Shown here one piece after another: positions 1-7,777 of a stretch of 20,940 nt of DNA (positions are counted from its first letter, which is position 1; every line of letters starts with the position of its first letter). The DNA is taken from positions 736,714 through 757,653 of the forward strand of contig BJOX01000253.1 of the NCBI GenBank assembly GCA_009731375.1, written 5' to 3'. The translations under genes and the position numbers were made by a program. Under the pieces are notes generated by a model. The model saw nothing but the letters and a program-made list of their open reading frames with translations. It made no database searches and was not told the origin of the DNA. This DNA comes from Paulinella micropora (lineage: Eukaryota; Cercozoa; Imbricatea; Euglyphida).

Positions 1-1017
1 GATATGGCTAATATGTTTCAACCTCCTTCAACTAATGCCCGCCGTCATAATGATGCTCTCATCGCGGCTGGAACTGGAACTCCACTGCCTGTTAATGTGC
101 CTTACAGTGAGGCGAAGTATTTTACTGCTGGTGCTTTGGGCGATAATGCTGGTGCTGGTAATATGGCCATTAAAATTAAACTTAATCTTGGTATGCTTTA
201 CAACACTATTTTCGCCCTTGATAAAACTATTATGTTTCCTGAGATTTTGACGATGCGAATTGTCTGGAACGGTTCTGCGAAGATTTATTATTCTGGTGCT
301 GACCCGCTAAGTCCTGGTGGCGGTGCAAACATTGCTGCTGGTGCTGAGGATGTTGCTGTTAGCCATCTTAACTTGTTTCTTGCTGTTGAGCAGAACCCTG
401 GTGTCATTCAATCTATTCAAAGCCAGATTGCGGGCAGTGGTATGAGTTTTGATATTGATTACCCCTATGTGTATAAGAATACTATTGGAACTGCTAGCGA
501 TGGAAAAGCGACTGAAAACCAAAACATTATTTTGCGATTTGGCCGCGGGCACGGGCAGAGGTTGAAGAAGATTTATCACAGTGTGTTTCATTCTACCGAA
601 AATGTAAATACCGCTTATGACAATGATGTAAATGATGAGCGGTCTGCTACGGGTGCTGTTGTTGCTGATGCTAAGAGAAAGGTAGTCTCGTTTTACACTA
701 CCCTTGATGGAGCGAGACAGGAAGAATTTGATGTCTGTGGCTAACCTTGAAGACTATATGATTATGAAGCCAAAATTGGAGGGTAGTGCGATTTTGAATT
801 CCAATGTCTACCAATACAACTGGGTTTATGCTAATTGCTGGGACAACAACCGCCCGCTGTGGAGCAAGGACCAGAACGAGATTAGCGGACTTGACTCAAC
901 TCAGGAGCGGCGATGGGAGTTTATGGAACCTGCCGAAACAAAGTCCATTCTCACTTCACTCTGGCTATTACTCAGCGAACTGTGAGTGTGAAGGAAAATG
1001 TAATTACTATTTCATAG
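1..1017 (+). CDS. Major capsid protein (double jelly roll), 5' partial, two frame changes
   Basis: This is the C-terminal part of a virion major capsid protein of the Polinton-like virus/adintovirus kind, which trimerises to build an icosahedral shell. The first frame (from the window edge, Met at 4, to 744) resembles the start of a second jelly roll, with segments such as NTIFALDKTIMFPEILTMRI and LRFGRGHGQRLKKIYHSVF. The match jumps frame between about 710 and 738 and continues as SVANLEDYMIMKPKLEGS and YQYNWVYANCWD. It jumps again at about 938-945 and ends with HFTLAITQRTVSVKENVI before TAG at 1015-1017. The reading frame is open to base 1, so Met at 4 is probably internal and the first jelly roll lies outside the window. 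The breaks may be sequencing errors or decay. Family assignment is from recognised motifs, not from a search. Confidence 0.8.
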
Positions 1018-1033
1018 GGGTCTTCGCCCCTAT
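1014..1033 (+). terminator. Hairpin at the 3' end of the capsid gene
   Basis: ATAGGGG (1014-1020) and CCCCTAT (1027-1033) are perfect inverted arms around a 6-base loop, and the arm includes the capsid stop codon. Hairpins at gene ends act as transcript 3'-end signals in several eukaryotic DNA viruses. That role is inferred here from position. Confidence 0.55.
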
Positions 1034-1142
1034 ACAACCTACGGTCGTAGACAGTAACCCCCGCGAGGAGGTAATTAATTTTTGATGGATTATTTTTTTG
1101 TTTTGATAATATAGGAATTTACGCAAAACATTTTTTGAGGTC

Positions 1143-1173
1143 GTAGGAGGTTTTTTGTAAAAAAAGCTCCTAC
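1143..1173 (+). promoter_or_regulatory. Long hairpin directly upstream of the fibre-like gene
   Basis: GTAGGAG (1143-1149) pairs with CTCCTAC (1167-1173). Inside these arms a T6 run (1151-1156) faces an A7 run (1159-1165), leaving a very small loop. The structure ends one base before the ATG at 1175. It could be an upstream 3'-end signal, a 5'-leader structure or a promoter element. The sequence shows only the inverted repeat. Confidence 0.45.
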
Positions 1174-1174
1174 A

Positions 1175-2425
1175 ATGAGTCACCAAAGAAATTTGATAGC
1201 ACAAGACCCTGACGGAGACTTCATTAATGTCAAAGTCGGATATGACGGCAACATTGAAACCAATAGTATGAAAACCGCTTTCGGCGAAGCATTGGTCGGT
1301 CAATTATCACCAGTATTACAAGAGATTTTCCCATACACTATCAATACACGAATATGGACATTAACTCAAACTGATGCTACCATTTCATTTAATGCGAATA
1401 TGGCCGAACTTAAAACAGATGTGAAGACGACCGCGAATGCTGTATTGACTAGTAAAAAAAGAATTAAATACAGAACAGGTATGGGAGTTCTAACACGATT
1501 TACTGCTTTATGGACTACTGATGAAACGAAAGATTACTATTCATATATCGGCATAGGTGAAAGTGATTTTAGTAATGGCTTCTATTTTTACAAAATAAGA
1601 GCGACTGGAATGAATATCGCCAGTGTTAAAGGAGGGGTGCCGACACTTTTTCCCCAGGCGATTTGGGATGACCCTTGTGATGGAACCAAAATTATGCCCG
1701 CCTTAGACTGGACCAAAGGTAATGTATTCCAGATTAAATTTCAATATCTTGGCTTTGGTGCTATAAGGTTCTACATAGAAAATCCATCAAGTGGAGAATT
1801 TCAGCTGGTTCATACAATTAGGTATGCGAATGCGAATGTGGGTGTTAGTCTTTCAAATACAACCCTACCTTTTTCGGCTTGTATCAGAAATTATGGAACT
1901 GGTAATGCTAATCAAATATTAAAAACAGCCAGTTGTAGTATGTTTATTGAGGGCACCAACACTGTTAATTCAAGCATATCAAACGAAGCGGAAGGAGATG
2001 AAAAGGCGAGCACCACTGAAAGTCCAATTCTCAGCATAAAAAATAAAACAACTTTTAATGGTGTGACCAATTATTCAATTGTTTATCCATCTCTCGTGAG
2101 CATATCAAACGAAGACACCAAAGTTAATATAGTGCGGATTGTGAAAACGACTGGGGCACTTACTGGCGAGAACTTTGCGGATATTGATACCAAAACTTCA
2201 ATGGTATCAAAGGACACCGCTGCGACTGCCGTTGGTGGTGCCACTATAACGGATGTCATCCTTAAACTGTATGTTAATGCTACTTCTAGCCAGCTTATTG
2301 ACCTGCGAACTTACGACATACAACTTTCTCCTGGCGAAAATCTAACATTTTTACAAAAGTCTGTATCTACTGCCGCGAATGGAGGAAATGTGAGTGCTGT
2401 AGTTAATTTTATTGAAGATCAATGA
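1175..2425 (+). CDS. Fibre/attachment-like virion structural protein
   Basis: A 416-residue protein directly downstream of the capsid gene. It has no signal peptide or membrane segment. The N-terminal 120 residues contain KRIKYRTGMGVLTRFTALW. The middle, around residues 178-225 (LDWTKGNVFQIKFQYLGFGA, then IRFYIE), is rich in alternating beta-type sequence and resembles lectin-like or beta-sandwich regions of structural proteins in phages and algal DNA viruses. The C-terminal 130 residues are Thr/Ser/Asn-rich with repeated short strands, as in many fibres. Position beside the capsid gene supports a virion role. I cannot name a family. Other possibilities are a minor capsid or spike protein. 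The ATG at 1175 is chosen because a hairpin ends one base before it and no earlier in-frame start is supported. The stop codon is at 2423-2425. Confidence 0.55.
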   Translation: MSHQRNLIAQDPDGDFINVKVGYDGNIETNSMKTAFGEALVGQLSPVLQEIFPYTINTRIWTLTQTDATISFNANMAELKTDVKTTANAVLTSKKRIKYRTGMGVLTRFTALWTTDETKDYYSYIGIGESDFSNGFYFYKIRATGMNIASVKGGVPTLFPQAIWDDPCDGTKIMPALDWTKGNVFQIKFQYLGFGAIRFYIENPSSGEFQLVHTIRYANANVGVSLSNTTLPFSACIRNYGTGNANQILKTASCSMFIEGTNTVNSSISNEAEGDEKASTTESPILSIKNKTTFNGVTNYSIVYPSLVSISNEDTKVNIVRIVKTTGALTGENFADIDTKTSMVSKDTAATAVGGATITDVILKLYVNATSSQLIDLRTYDIQLSPGENLTFLQKSVSTAANGGNVSAVVNFIEDQ

Positions 2426-2449
2426 AGCAAAAAAAAAATACAAAAGACT

Positions 2450-2725
2450 TTACACATACTTCTTCAATTCAGACATATTTCTACACCACGGCTGACGAAC
2501 TAGCCATTCAATATATGGCTTATCAATCTTTGCGATATCTTCAAACTTCTTTCCCTTGTATTTGCCGAATTGAAAAGTGTCTTTGGGTTGAGTATTTCTC
2601 TTTTCTTCAATTGCTTTTATTTCGTCGTGGATTACCTTTTGGACATCTTCCAACGAGAAGGATTTTTTTTCGCCTTCAATGGAAAGCTTTTGGAACTTCT
2701 CACACAGTCTTGTTAGGGTGGTCAT
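2450..2725 (-). CDS. Small protein with an exodeoxyribonuclease X C-terminal-like domain
   Basis: A 91-residue protein. Residues 52-80 (FQFGKYKGKKFEDIAKIDKP, then YIEWLVRQPW) match the pattern of the small domain found at the C terminus of ExoX-type exonucleases and alone in many DNA virus proteins (F-G-K-Y-K-G ... Y-I-x-W-L). The N-terminal 50 residues are a charged, probably helical extension. There is no DEDD exonuclease domain, so it is not a nuclease by itself. A DNA-binding or accessory role is a guess. It is convergent with the fibre-like gene (24 bp apart) and divergent from the lipase gene, sharing an AT-rich promoter region. The overlapping plus-strand frame at 2422-2727 lacks recognisable protein sequence and is rejected. 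Confidence 0.65.
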   Translation of the reverse strand: MTTLTRLCEKFQKLSIEGEKKSFSLEDVQKVIHDEIKAIEEKRNTQPKDTFQFGKYKGKKFEDIAKIDKPYIEWLVRQPWCRNMSELKKYV

Positions 2726-2786
2726 AGTAGGGTGTATATAGTTGGCAGTATATAAAAAAAAAATTAAATAATTAATAATATACGAA
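2726..2786. promoter_or_regulatory. Divergent AT-rich promoter region
   Basis: Sixty-one bases separate the starts of the ExoX-C-like gene (-) and the lipase gene (+). They contain TATATA-like stretches near each end: TATATAC upstream of the minus-strand ATG and AATATAC four bases before the ATG at 2787. An ATATAC word also precedes the polymerase ATG at 7652, so it may be a shared viral promoter element. No initiation site can be proven from sequence. Confidence 0.45.
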
Positions 2787-3548
2787 ATGTCTCAATGGAT
2801 TGCCTTCGTAAAGGCTTACTCCGCTAAACACGGTATAACCTATGGGGAGGCATTGAAAAAGGCGGGCAAGGAATACAGAAAGCAGAGCTCAGCCAAAGGC
2901 GGAGCCGTCGCACGTGTGCGACTAAAGGGAGGCAGTGCGGAGTTATCTGAGGATGTCTATTTGTCGCAGTCAGAACGAAAGGGTGCTGACGGATGGAAAC
3001 CAGTCGCAAGCAAAGAAAAATCAACAGTGTATGAAAAAGATGGAATTGGCCTTCCAGGCCAAGCTGGCTTTCAGCCACGCAAAGCGATTGTAGCATTTAG
3101 AGGCTCCGCGGATAAGCAGGACCTGCTAACCGATGTCGCATTGGTAAAGGGAGTATTGAAAAGAACACCGAGATATAAAGAAGAGCAGAAGCTGGTTAAT
3201 GAAGTCATAAAGAAATATGGTAAGGATAATGTAGAGCTTACGGGTCATTCGTTAGGTGGCACAATAGCAAAAGATTTAAGCCGACAGACTGGGGTGAGGG
3301 CTACCACATACAACAAAGGCAGTAGCACAAGAGACCTCATTGAAGGAGTGATTGACAGAGTAGCTACAAGAGTAAATCCAAAAGGTAAAATGGCGAAGAC
3401 TGCGAAGCTAACGACGAACTACCGAACAGCATTTGACCCCGTATCATTGTTAGGGGCTACGGCTGTAAATACTAAGTTAGTGAAACCAAAAAAAGGAATT
3501 CATACGATTAGAAGTTTTAAGGGTAGGGGCAAAAAAATATATCTATAA
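2787..3548 (+). CDS. Capsid-associated lipase (class 3 alpha/beta hydrolase)
   Basis: A 253-residue protein with a lipase core. IVAFRGS at residues 101-107 followed by DLLTDVAL is the class 3 lipase oxyanion region. The nucleophile elbow is GHSLGG at 153-158 with Ser155. Asp217 (FDPVS) and His239 (GIHTIRSF) are in the right order to complete the triad. The first 32 residues (WIAFVKAYSAKHGITYGEAL and the basic run after it) are a short charged module often seen at the start of virion proteins of Polinton-like and large DNA viruses. By analogy with phospholipase domains in other virions, it may hydrolyse endosomal or host membrane lipid during entry; this is inference. It is intact, unlike its neighbours. 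It ends 19 bp before the convergent polymerase gene and has no membrane segment. Confidence 0.8.
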   Translation: MSQWIAFVKAYSAKHGITYGEALKKAGKEYRKQSSAKGGAVARVRLKGGSAELSEDVYLSQSERKGADGWKPVASKEKSTVYEKDGIGLPGQAGFQPRKAIVAFRGSADKQDLLTDVALVKGVLKRTPRYKEEQKLVNEVIKKYGKDNVELTGHSLGGTIAKDLSRQTGVRATTYNKGSSTRDLIEGVIDRVATRVNPKGKMAKTAKLTTNYRTAFDPVSLLGATAVNTKLVKPKKGIHTIRSFKGRGKKIYL

Positions 3549-3567
3549 AGTTTCATTGTCAGTACCT

Positions 3568-4044
3568 TTAATAACCGAATGGTCTAGTTTCAATCGCATT
3601 ACCGCCTACAGCGGTAGCTGTATCTACAATACCTATAATATTTCTTTTAGTGTAAGTAAAGCTGAATATTTTTTCTAAGTATTCACTCGTTATTTTTTTC
3701 TGTTGTTTATCTCTTGTTATCTTGCTGTTTTCTACTATAACAACTTTACCAGATTTTTCAATTCGTTTAGCGATCAATTTTTCTTCCTGAGTCTTAAGCA
3801 ACTCTAACAATTCATTCTTGCCGTTCTCAATAAGGTCGTTGTTTTTAATTCCAAGTCCGCAACTAATGACACTTAACATATTTGGTAAATTTAATGATTT
3901 ATTGTTTTCATAATTCATACTAAAGCCTTTTACTTTCATACTTGCTTTGCCGTTATCCAATACATATCCATAACACTTTGGCCCGCCTCCGATAAAGGTC
4001 ATAATCTTTGCTCCGTGTAGTTCGTCCGTCCATTCGCCTAACAA
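3568..4044 (-). CDS. DNA polymerase B, C-terminal region
   Basis: A 158-residue piece beyond the N gap. LGEWTDEL at the start and FIGGGPKCYGYVLDNGK shortly after match the stretch that follows motif C in protein-primed family B polymerases. The rest is a charged thumb-type region ending in a short hydrophobic and Gly/Pro-rich tail. The apparent Met start is set by the gap and is not real. It ends 19 bp from the convergent lipase gene. Confidence 0.7.
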   Translation of the reverse strand: MLGEWTDELHGAKIMTFIGGGPKCYGYVLDNGKASMKVKGFSMNYENNKSLNLPNMLSVISCGLGIKNNDLIENGKNELLELLKTQEEKLIAKRIEKSGKVVIVENSKITRDKQQKKITSEYLEKIFSFTYTKRNIIGIVDTATAVGGNAIETRPFGY

Positions 4045-5243
4045 CTTNNNNNNNNNNCACCTAACAACTTACCCGTTTTGACATCTGTTTCGCCCTTCGT
4101 TAAGTCTGTTGTATATATGACACTGTCGGTATCGTGGTATAGAACTCTGTTGTCTAGTTTGTCCATCATCTCATATAGTCTAATCCTCGCGTGGCAGGTT
4201 GTAAATAAAGCAACTACAATATTTGTTTTTACGGGGTCGCTTACCGCATCCTGTTTAAGGTCATAACTCGCTTCTATTATCTTGTCGTTAATAATGTTTA
4301 TCTTTATGTTATCAACTGACTTATCGTTCATTAACTTGTATAAGGTATCTTTATCTTTAATCGTTTTGTTTTTAGTTTTGTTTTGCTTTTCACCAAACTT
4401 GCCCCACAGGCTATTCAAGCACAACTTAGCAACAGCTCGCCGTCCGGGGTTTTCTTCAATTTTGTTTTCGTCCATCTTAATTCCCATCTTGATTTCCATA
4501 CTGTCAATGTAGTTTCTTTTTTGTTCTTCTGTAATACAACCATCAGGATATCCGCTTGACTCTTGTTTAACCTTTAAGAAAGTTTTTATGTAATCTTTGA
4601 ACAGGCTGCTGCTCTGCTCCTTCCAGTGCCATACCTCATATACCTTAATCAACGTATAGCCTTTGTCTAAAGCCTTGTAGATTTCGGGTGTTGCCCAAGT
4701 GCCAGTTATTGTTCGCTCGTTATCGGTGTGCTTACATTCGGTTTTCTGTTCAGTCATTCCGCACTTGTCGCACAGGTAATACATCAGTTTTCCTCTATCC
4801 GCCTTAGGTAAAACGGGGTGTAGTAATTTTCTGGGCGGTAGCATCTTAACCTTAGCCACTCCGAAATATTCTCTGTTTATGATTTTGTTTTTCATATCTT
4901 TTCTATCGTCATCGTTGTTAGGCCTTATAATAGTATGGTGCCCGCTAGGGTAGGGGTCATAATACATCACTGTCGGATATAATCCAGATACATCAATGTA
5001 GTTCGCATATTCATTGTTGTTTCTTGACTTCCAATACAATGTTAGAGCATCCGTTCTACCCCCAAACATTGCTTCTCGCGGGTTCAGTCCTTCTTGTTCC
5101 GTAATTCGTTCATTCGTATCTTCCGCTAGGCTTTCACTTGTTTTCATTAATCTCCATTCACATTCCCAGATAGTTACTAGTTTGCTGACTTGTTTGCTTA
5201 GGTCTTTTTCTCGTCTCATTGTTGCCTTGTATAGTTCGCCCAT
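4038..5243 (-). CDS. DNA polymerase B, palm and fingers region (runs into N gap)
   Basis: This piece carries the polymerase active site. Motif A is DVSGLYP at residues 84-90, motif B is LNSLWGKFG, and motif C is YHDTDSVIY with the two catalytic aspartates intact. Between A and B a Cys/His group (LCDKCG ... ECKHTD) followed by GTWATPE resembles the insertion in protein-primed enzymes of Polintons. The Met at 5243 is unlikely to be the true start, since the frame upstream still reads as the same protein. The 3' end enters ten Ns, so its last residues are unknown. Confidence 0.8.
   Translation of the reverse strand: MGELYKATMRREKDLSKQVSKLVTIWECEWRLMKTSESLAEDTNERITEQEGLNPREAMFGGRTDALTLYWKSRNNNEYANYIDVSGLYPTVMYYDPYPSGHHTIIRPNNDDDRKDMKNKIINREYFGVAKVKMLPPRKLLHPVLPKADRGKLMYYLCDKCGMTEQKTECKHTDNERTITGTWATPEIYKALDKGYTLIKVYEVWHWKEQSSSLFKDYIKTFLKVKQESSGYPDGCITEEQKRNYIDSMEIKMGIKMDENKIEENPGRRAVAKLCLNSLWGKFGEKQNKTKNKTIKDKDTLYKLMNDKSVDNIKINIINDKIIEASYDLKQDAVSDPVKTNIVVALFTTCHARIRLYEMMDKLDNRVLYHDTDSVIYTTDLTKGETDVKTGKLLGXXXXSC
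4048..4057. other. Assembly gap of ten N inside the polymerase gene
   Basis: The bases on both sides share the same 11-mer, CCTAACAACTT, once ending just before the gap and once starting two bases after it. This suggests two contigs whose ends overlap were joined with a nominal gap, so little or no sequence may be missing. Confidence 0.9.
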
Positions 5244-5782
5244 CGTCTTATTCTTCTTAGTATTGATTTATTACCATTAAAGCACTTTGGGCATCCGTGC
5301 CAGAGACATCCGTGAAATTCGTAAGCGGTTTTCGTCTTTTCATCCCATCCATCTACGTAAGCATGTGATTGTCCTAAGTTAAACATCTTTTCACCGCCAT
5401 TGAAAGCATGTTTGATATCCGTTTGGTCTAACCTGCTTCTGTAAGCTATCCATTCAACACAAGCCCGAGAGGTAATCCTGTTTTGCTTCTCCGCCTTCAA
5501 CACAGCAATTGAATTCTCTGGCATAAACTTAGCACGATACAAAGCCATAACACAACTCGCAATAGTTGTATATTGAAACGGGTCAATACCGAATTCTAGA
5601 AATTGCTTTCTAAAATCCATACATCCCCTTCTCAATATATCAACATCGCTATGACAGTATTCCGCGATTTCCTTCTGCATATCAAATGTGTTGTTTCTTT
5701 GGCTTTCATACCATTCTAAAAATTCCGCTCTCTTCTTATCTTTCATCGTGTCGTAGCCGTAGTGCTTCTTATGAGGCATCAC
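5216..5782 (-). CDS. DNA polymerase B, Exo III and linker region
   Basis: A 188-residue piece in a different frame from its upstream neighbour. YCHSDVDIL at residues 42-50 is Exo III. It is followed by DPFQYTTIASCVMALYRAKF and by YEFHGCLWHGCPKC, both characteristic of Polinton-type polymerases. The Met at 5782 is an artefact of the frame change; sequence related to the family starts about 16 codons earlier in this frame. The last 15 or so residues are spurious after the second frame change at about 5250-5272. Confidence 0.75.
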   Translation of the reverse strand: MMPHKKHYGYDTMKDKKRAEFLEWYESQRNNTFDMQKEIAEYCHSDVDILRRGCMDFRKQFLEFGIDPFQYTTIASCVMALYRAKFMPENSIAVLKAEKQNRITSRACVEWIAYRSRLDQTDIKHAFNGGEKMFNLGQSHAYVDGWDEKTKTAYEFHGCLWHGCPKCFNGNKSILRRIRRWANYTRQQ

Positions 5783-6599
5783 ACCAACATAATTTTTGTT
5801 CTTGTCCGTATTGAAGAAGTGAGGGAAGAAACCCTTTTTTAAGTTCTTTCAATCCGAATGTTTTAGGAAAATCTGCAAGATGCATAGTCAAGAAACTGAG
5901 ACTATCAATGAAGCGATATTTCTTCAAAGTCATCATCATTATCTTACCACCCTGATAAATGACGAATGGTGCCTGTCCGTTATCTACCAACCATTTAAGA
6001 ATAAACCGGCAGTCATAACCACGACTGTTATGAGTAATAAATGTAAAGCCGTTGTGCTTAGATTCAAAAGCCCACTTACAGAAATCATCAATGTTCTTAT
6101 GGATAACTGGTGGTTCCTTAGCATCGTAATACTGACTTTCCGAATGATTAACAATGTGCTCGCCAGTATCCTGTGTCGCTTCAAAGTCAAAGAATATGTA
6201 TTTCTCTGAAAAAGGTAATATGTCTTTCTTCACGATTTCGCATTGGTGTTCAAGTGGTTTCAGTTCCTTACAATTACTGCATTTCGCATATCCGCACTTG
6301 TGTTTGTCTTTCTTGTTCAGCCCGTAGGGCGAACGGTCGCTCCGCGACCTCCTGTAATTAAGTCCGCACGAAAGACATTTAGATTTGATATCGCAGTTCG
6401 TCTTCTTGTGATTGTTGAAACATACAGTATTTGGAAAATTTCTATTACACGAATAGCAATCAGTCCAATTGCTTTTATCGCTGATACCCTTACAGTCTTT
6501 GGTTTCGCAGATATTACATTTAGATTCGCAAGCGTGCCTTTCCATATAGCCCCTTAAACATAACTCACAGAAATTCTTTTTACTCACCATAGACTTCAT
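5769..6599 (-). CDS. DNA polymerase B, Cys-rich and exonuclease region
   Basis: This 276-residue piece continues the frame of the N-terminal piece. Residues 11-120 carry many Cys and His residues in paired CxxC patterns (CELC, CNIC, CYSC, CLSC, CSNC), which indicates several zinc-binding knuckles. Exo I is FFDFEA at 136-141 and Exo II is THNSRGYD at 189-196, the metal-binding acidic sites of 3'-5' proofreading. The last 20 or so residues lose similarity after KKGF. The correct continuation lies in another frame after the A6 run, so the C terminus of this piece is spurious. The Met at 6599 is probably internal. Confidence 0.75.
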   Translation of the reverse strand: MKSMVSKKNFCELCLRGYMERHACESKCNICETKDCKGISDKSNWTDCYSCNRNFPNTVCFNNHKKTNCDIKSKCLSCGLNYRRSRSDRSPYGLNKKDKHKCGYAKCSNCKELKPLEHQCEIVKKDILPFSEKYIFFDFEATQDTGEHIVNHSESQYYDAKEPPVIHKNIDDFCKWAFESKHNGFTFITHNSRGYDCRFILKWLVDNGQAPFVIYQGGKIMMMTLKKYRFIDSLSFLTMHLADFPKTFGLKELKKGFLPSLLQYGQEQKLCWCDAS

Positions 6600-6656
6600 A
6601 TTGGTTATGGCATCGTAGTGGTTCTCTGTCTTAAGTATGTAAAGGTTCGTAAGTCG

Positions 6657-7652
6657 CTAGCCTGCCTCATCAAGTAAATCTGTTTTATAAACAATCTTGT
6701 CAGGAAATTCAACAATAACCAGATTATATTTAATGTTGATAGAAAATGTATTAATTTCAGGAATACCGCACACATCCTGAATGACTTTCGCTTCTTCGTG
6801 TAGTTTCAAAGCCATCTCCTGTATTTTTCGTCCCATCATTATTGTCTTGTATTTTTTATGTTTTTCAATTTTTGCTTTTACTACAACAATTGCTCTGGCT
6901 AAGCATATGTTGTCTATATTATTAATTTGAATTACTCCTCTCTTTTTATATACATCCAATTTATTAATTACTTGAAGCCTCGTTCCGCCCGTTGGCATTT
7001 CAACAGATTTCAAAACGAATCTAAATTTATCCATATTAGAACCCTTTTCATCTGTATAAAGGATTTCGTTGCTTTGAAATAATGCTGACAATCTTTCCAA
7101 AACATCGCTAACAGAAATCTCGTTAAGCTTTTTCAACTTTGTAGATACTGCTCCATAGTAATCTACAAACTTGATGCTTACACTAACTATATTTCCCTGT
7201 TTCTGTCTTTTGATAAAGTCGTTCAGGATTATCTCAATAAACTGTAGAATATCATTCATACTGAAAGAAGTGAAGTTGCCAGTAAGCCTAACCCAATACT
7301 TGCTTTCATTAATGCCTAGAATGTGCTTCTTTCTGTCAACATGTTTGATTTCGTAGTTAGCATACCGCATTAGGTCTTTCACCCTTTCTTTTCTTTCTCT
7401 CACTTTCGCTTCAAACTGAGGCGGTAATGGTGGTGCTACTGGAATACATTGTTTCTGTTCCTCAAAGTAAACAGCACCTCTTACTCGGTTCAAGTAATTT
7501 TGGGCAGTTGTTGTATCCACCTTATACTTTCTAGTCTTCGGTATTATATACAGCACATCTTGACCCCTAACAGTTTTGATTTCATAATTAATTTTTTGTT
7601 CCCTAAATTTGTCCAACCTATAAGTCTTACCGTTGTAAGTGTGTGTCTCCAT
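6657..7652 (-). CDS. DNA polymerase B, N-terminal region (ends at in-frame TAG)
   Basis: A 331-residue piece that begins the polymerase locus. The segment near residue 250 (NICLARAIVVVKAKIEKHKK, then a helical stretch and DVCGIPEINTFSINIKYNLV) matches the region that precedes the exonuclease domain in Polinton-type polymerases. The TAG at 6657-6659 lies in the same frame as the next piece, and the codons between it and the Met at 6599 read through without another stop (they include TENHYDAIT, a stretch also expected in this family). The TAG therefore interrupts one frame rather than ending a separate gene. The start at 7652 has a TATATA-type element immediately upstream. Residues 85-105 include a proline-rich linker followed by a basic stretch. 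Confidence 0.65.
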   Translation of the reverse strand: METHTYNGKTYRLDKFREQKINYEIKTVRGQDVLYIIPKTRKYKVDTTTAQNYLNRVRGAVYFEEQKQCIPVAPPLPPQFEAKVRERKERVKDLMRYANYEIKHVDRKKHILGINESKYWVRLTGNFTSFSMNDILQFIEIILNDFIKRQKQGNIVSVSIKFVDYYGAVSTKLKKLNEISVSDVLERLSALFQSNEILYTDEKGSNMDKFRFVLKSVEMPTGGTRLQVINKLDVYKKRGVIQINNIDNICLARAIVVVKAKIEKHKKYKTIMMGRKIQEMALKLHEEAKVIQDVCGIPEINTFSINIKYNLVIVEFPDKIVYKTDLLDEAG

Positions 7653-7690
7653 TGTATATATTGGTTAATAAAAATTTTTTGGAAATTAAA
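7653..7690 (-). promoter_or_regulatory. Promoter-like region of the polymerase gene
   Basis: On the minus strand the ATG at 7652 is preceded within a few bases by ATATATAC, and before that by a long A/T-only stretch. The same ATATAC word precedes the ExoX-C-like and lipase starts. The assignment as promoter rests only on this repetition and position. Confidence 0.4.
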
Positions 7691-7777
7691 TAATTATCTC
7701 AATCGTCTGCCCCCGCCGTGGTCCGCCGTGTGCTCCCCGTGTCTATATCTACGGGGGGCCCAATGTTTAGATGGAAA

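Larger units (their letters stand above)
3568..7652 (-). pseudogene. Protein-primed family B DNA polymerase, interrupted copy (overview)
   Basis: Five consecutive minus-strand pieces together span one polymerase locus of about 1,360 codons, a plausible length for Polinton, adintovirus and Polinton-like virus polymerases. Reading 5' to 3', the interruptions are an in-frame TAG at 6657-6659, a frame change at the A6 run (plus-strand T6, 5835-5840), a second frame change at about 5250-5272, and a 10-N gap at 4048-4057. Exo I, II and III and polymerase motifs A, B and C all survive. An ordinary decayed gene would be expected to lose some of these, so the breaks are recent or technical. Such enzymes copy linear viral genomes from a terminal protein primer. 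Type 'pseudogene' describes the sequence as given; a functional original is possible. Confidence 0.8.

Noticed and set aside
2422-2727. Plus-strand 101-codon frame
   Set aside because: It is the shadow of the ExoX-C-like gene on the opposite strand, which has a recognisable domain.
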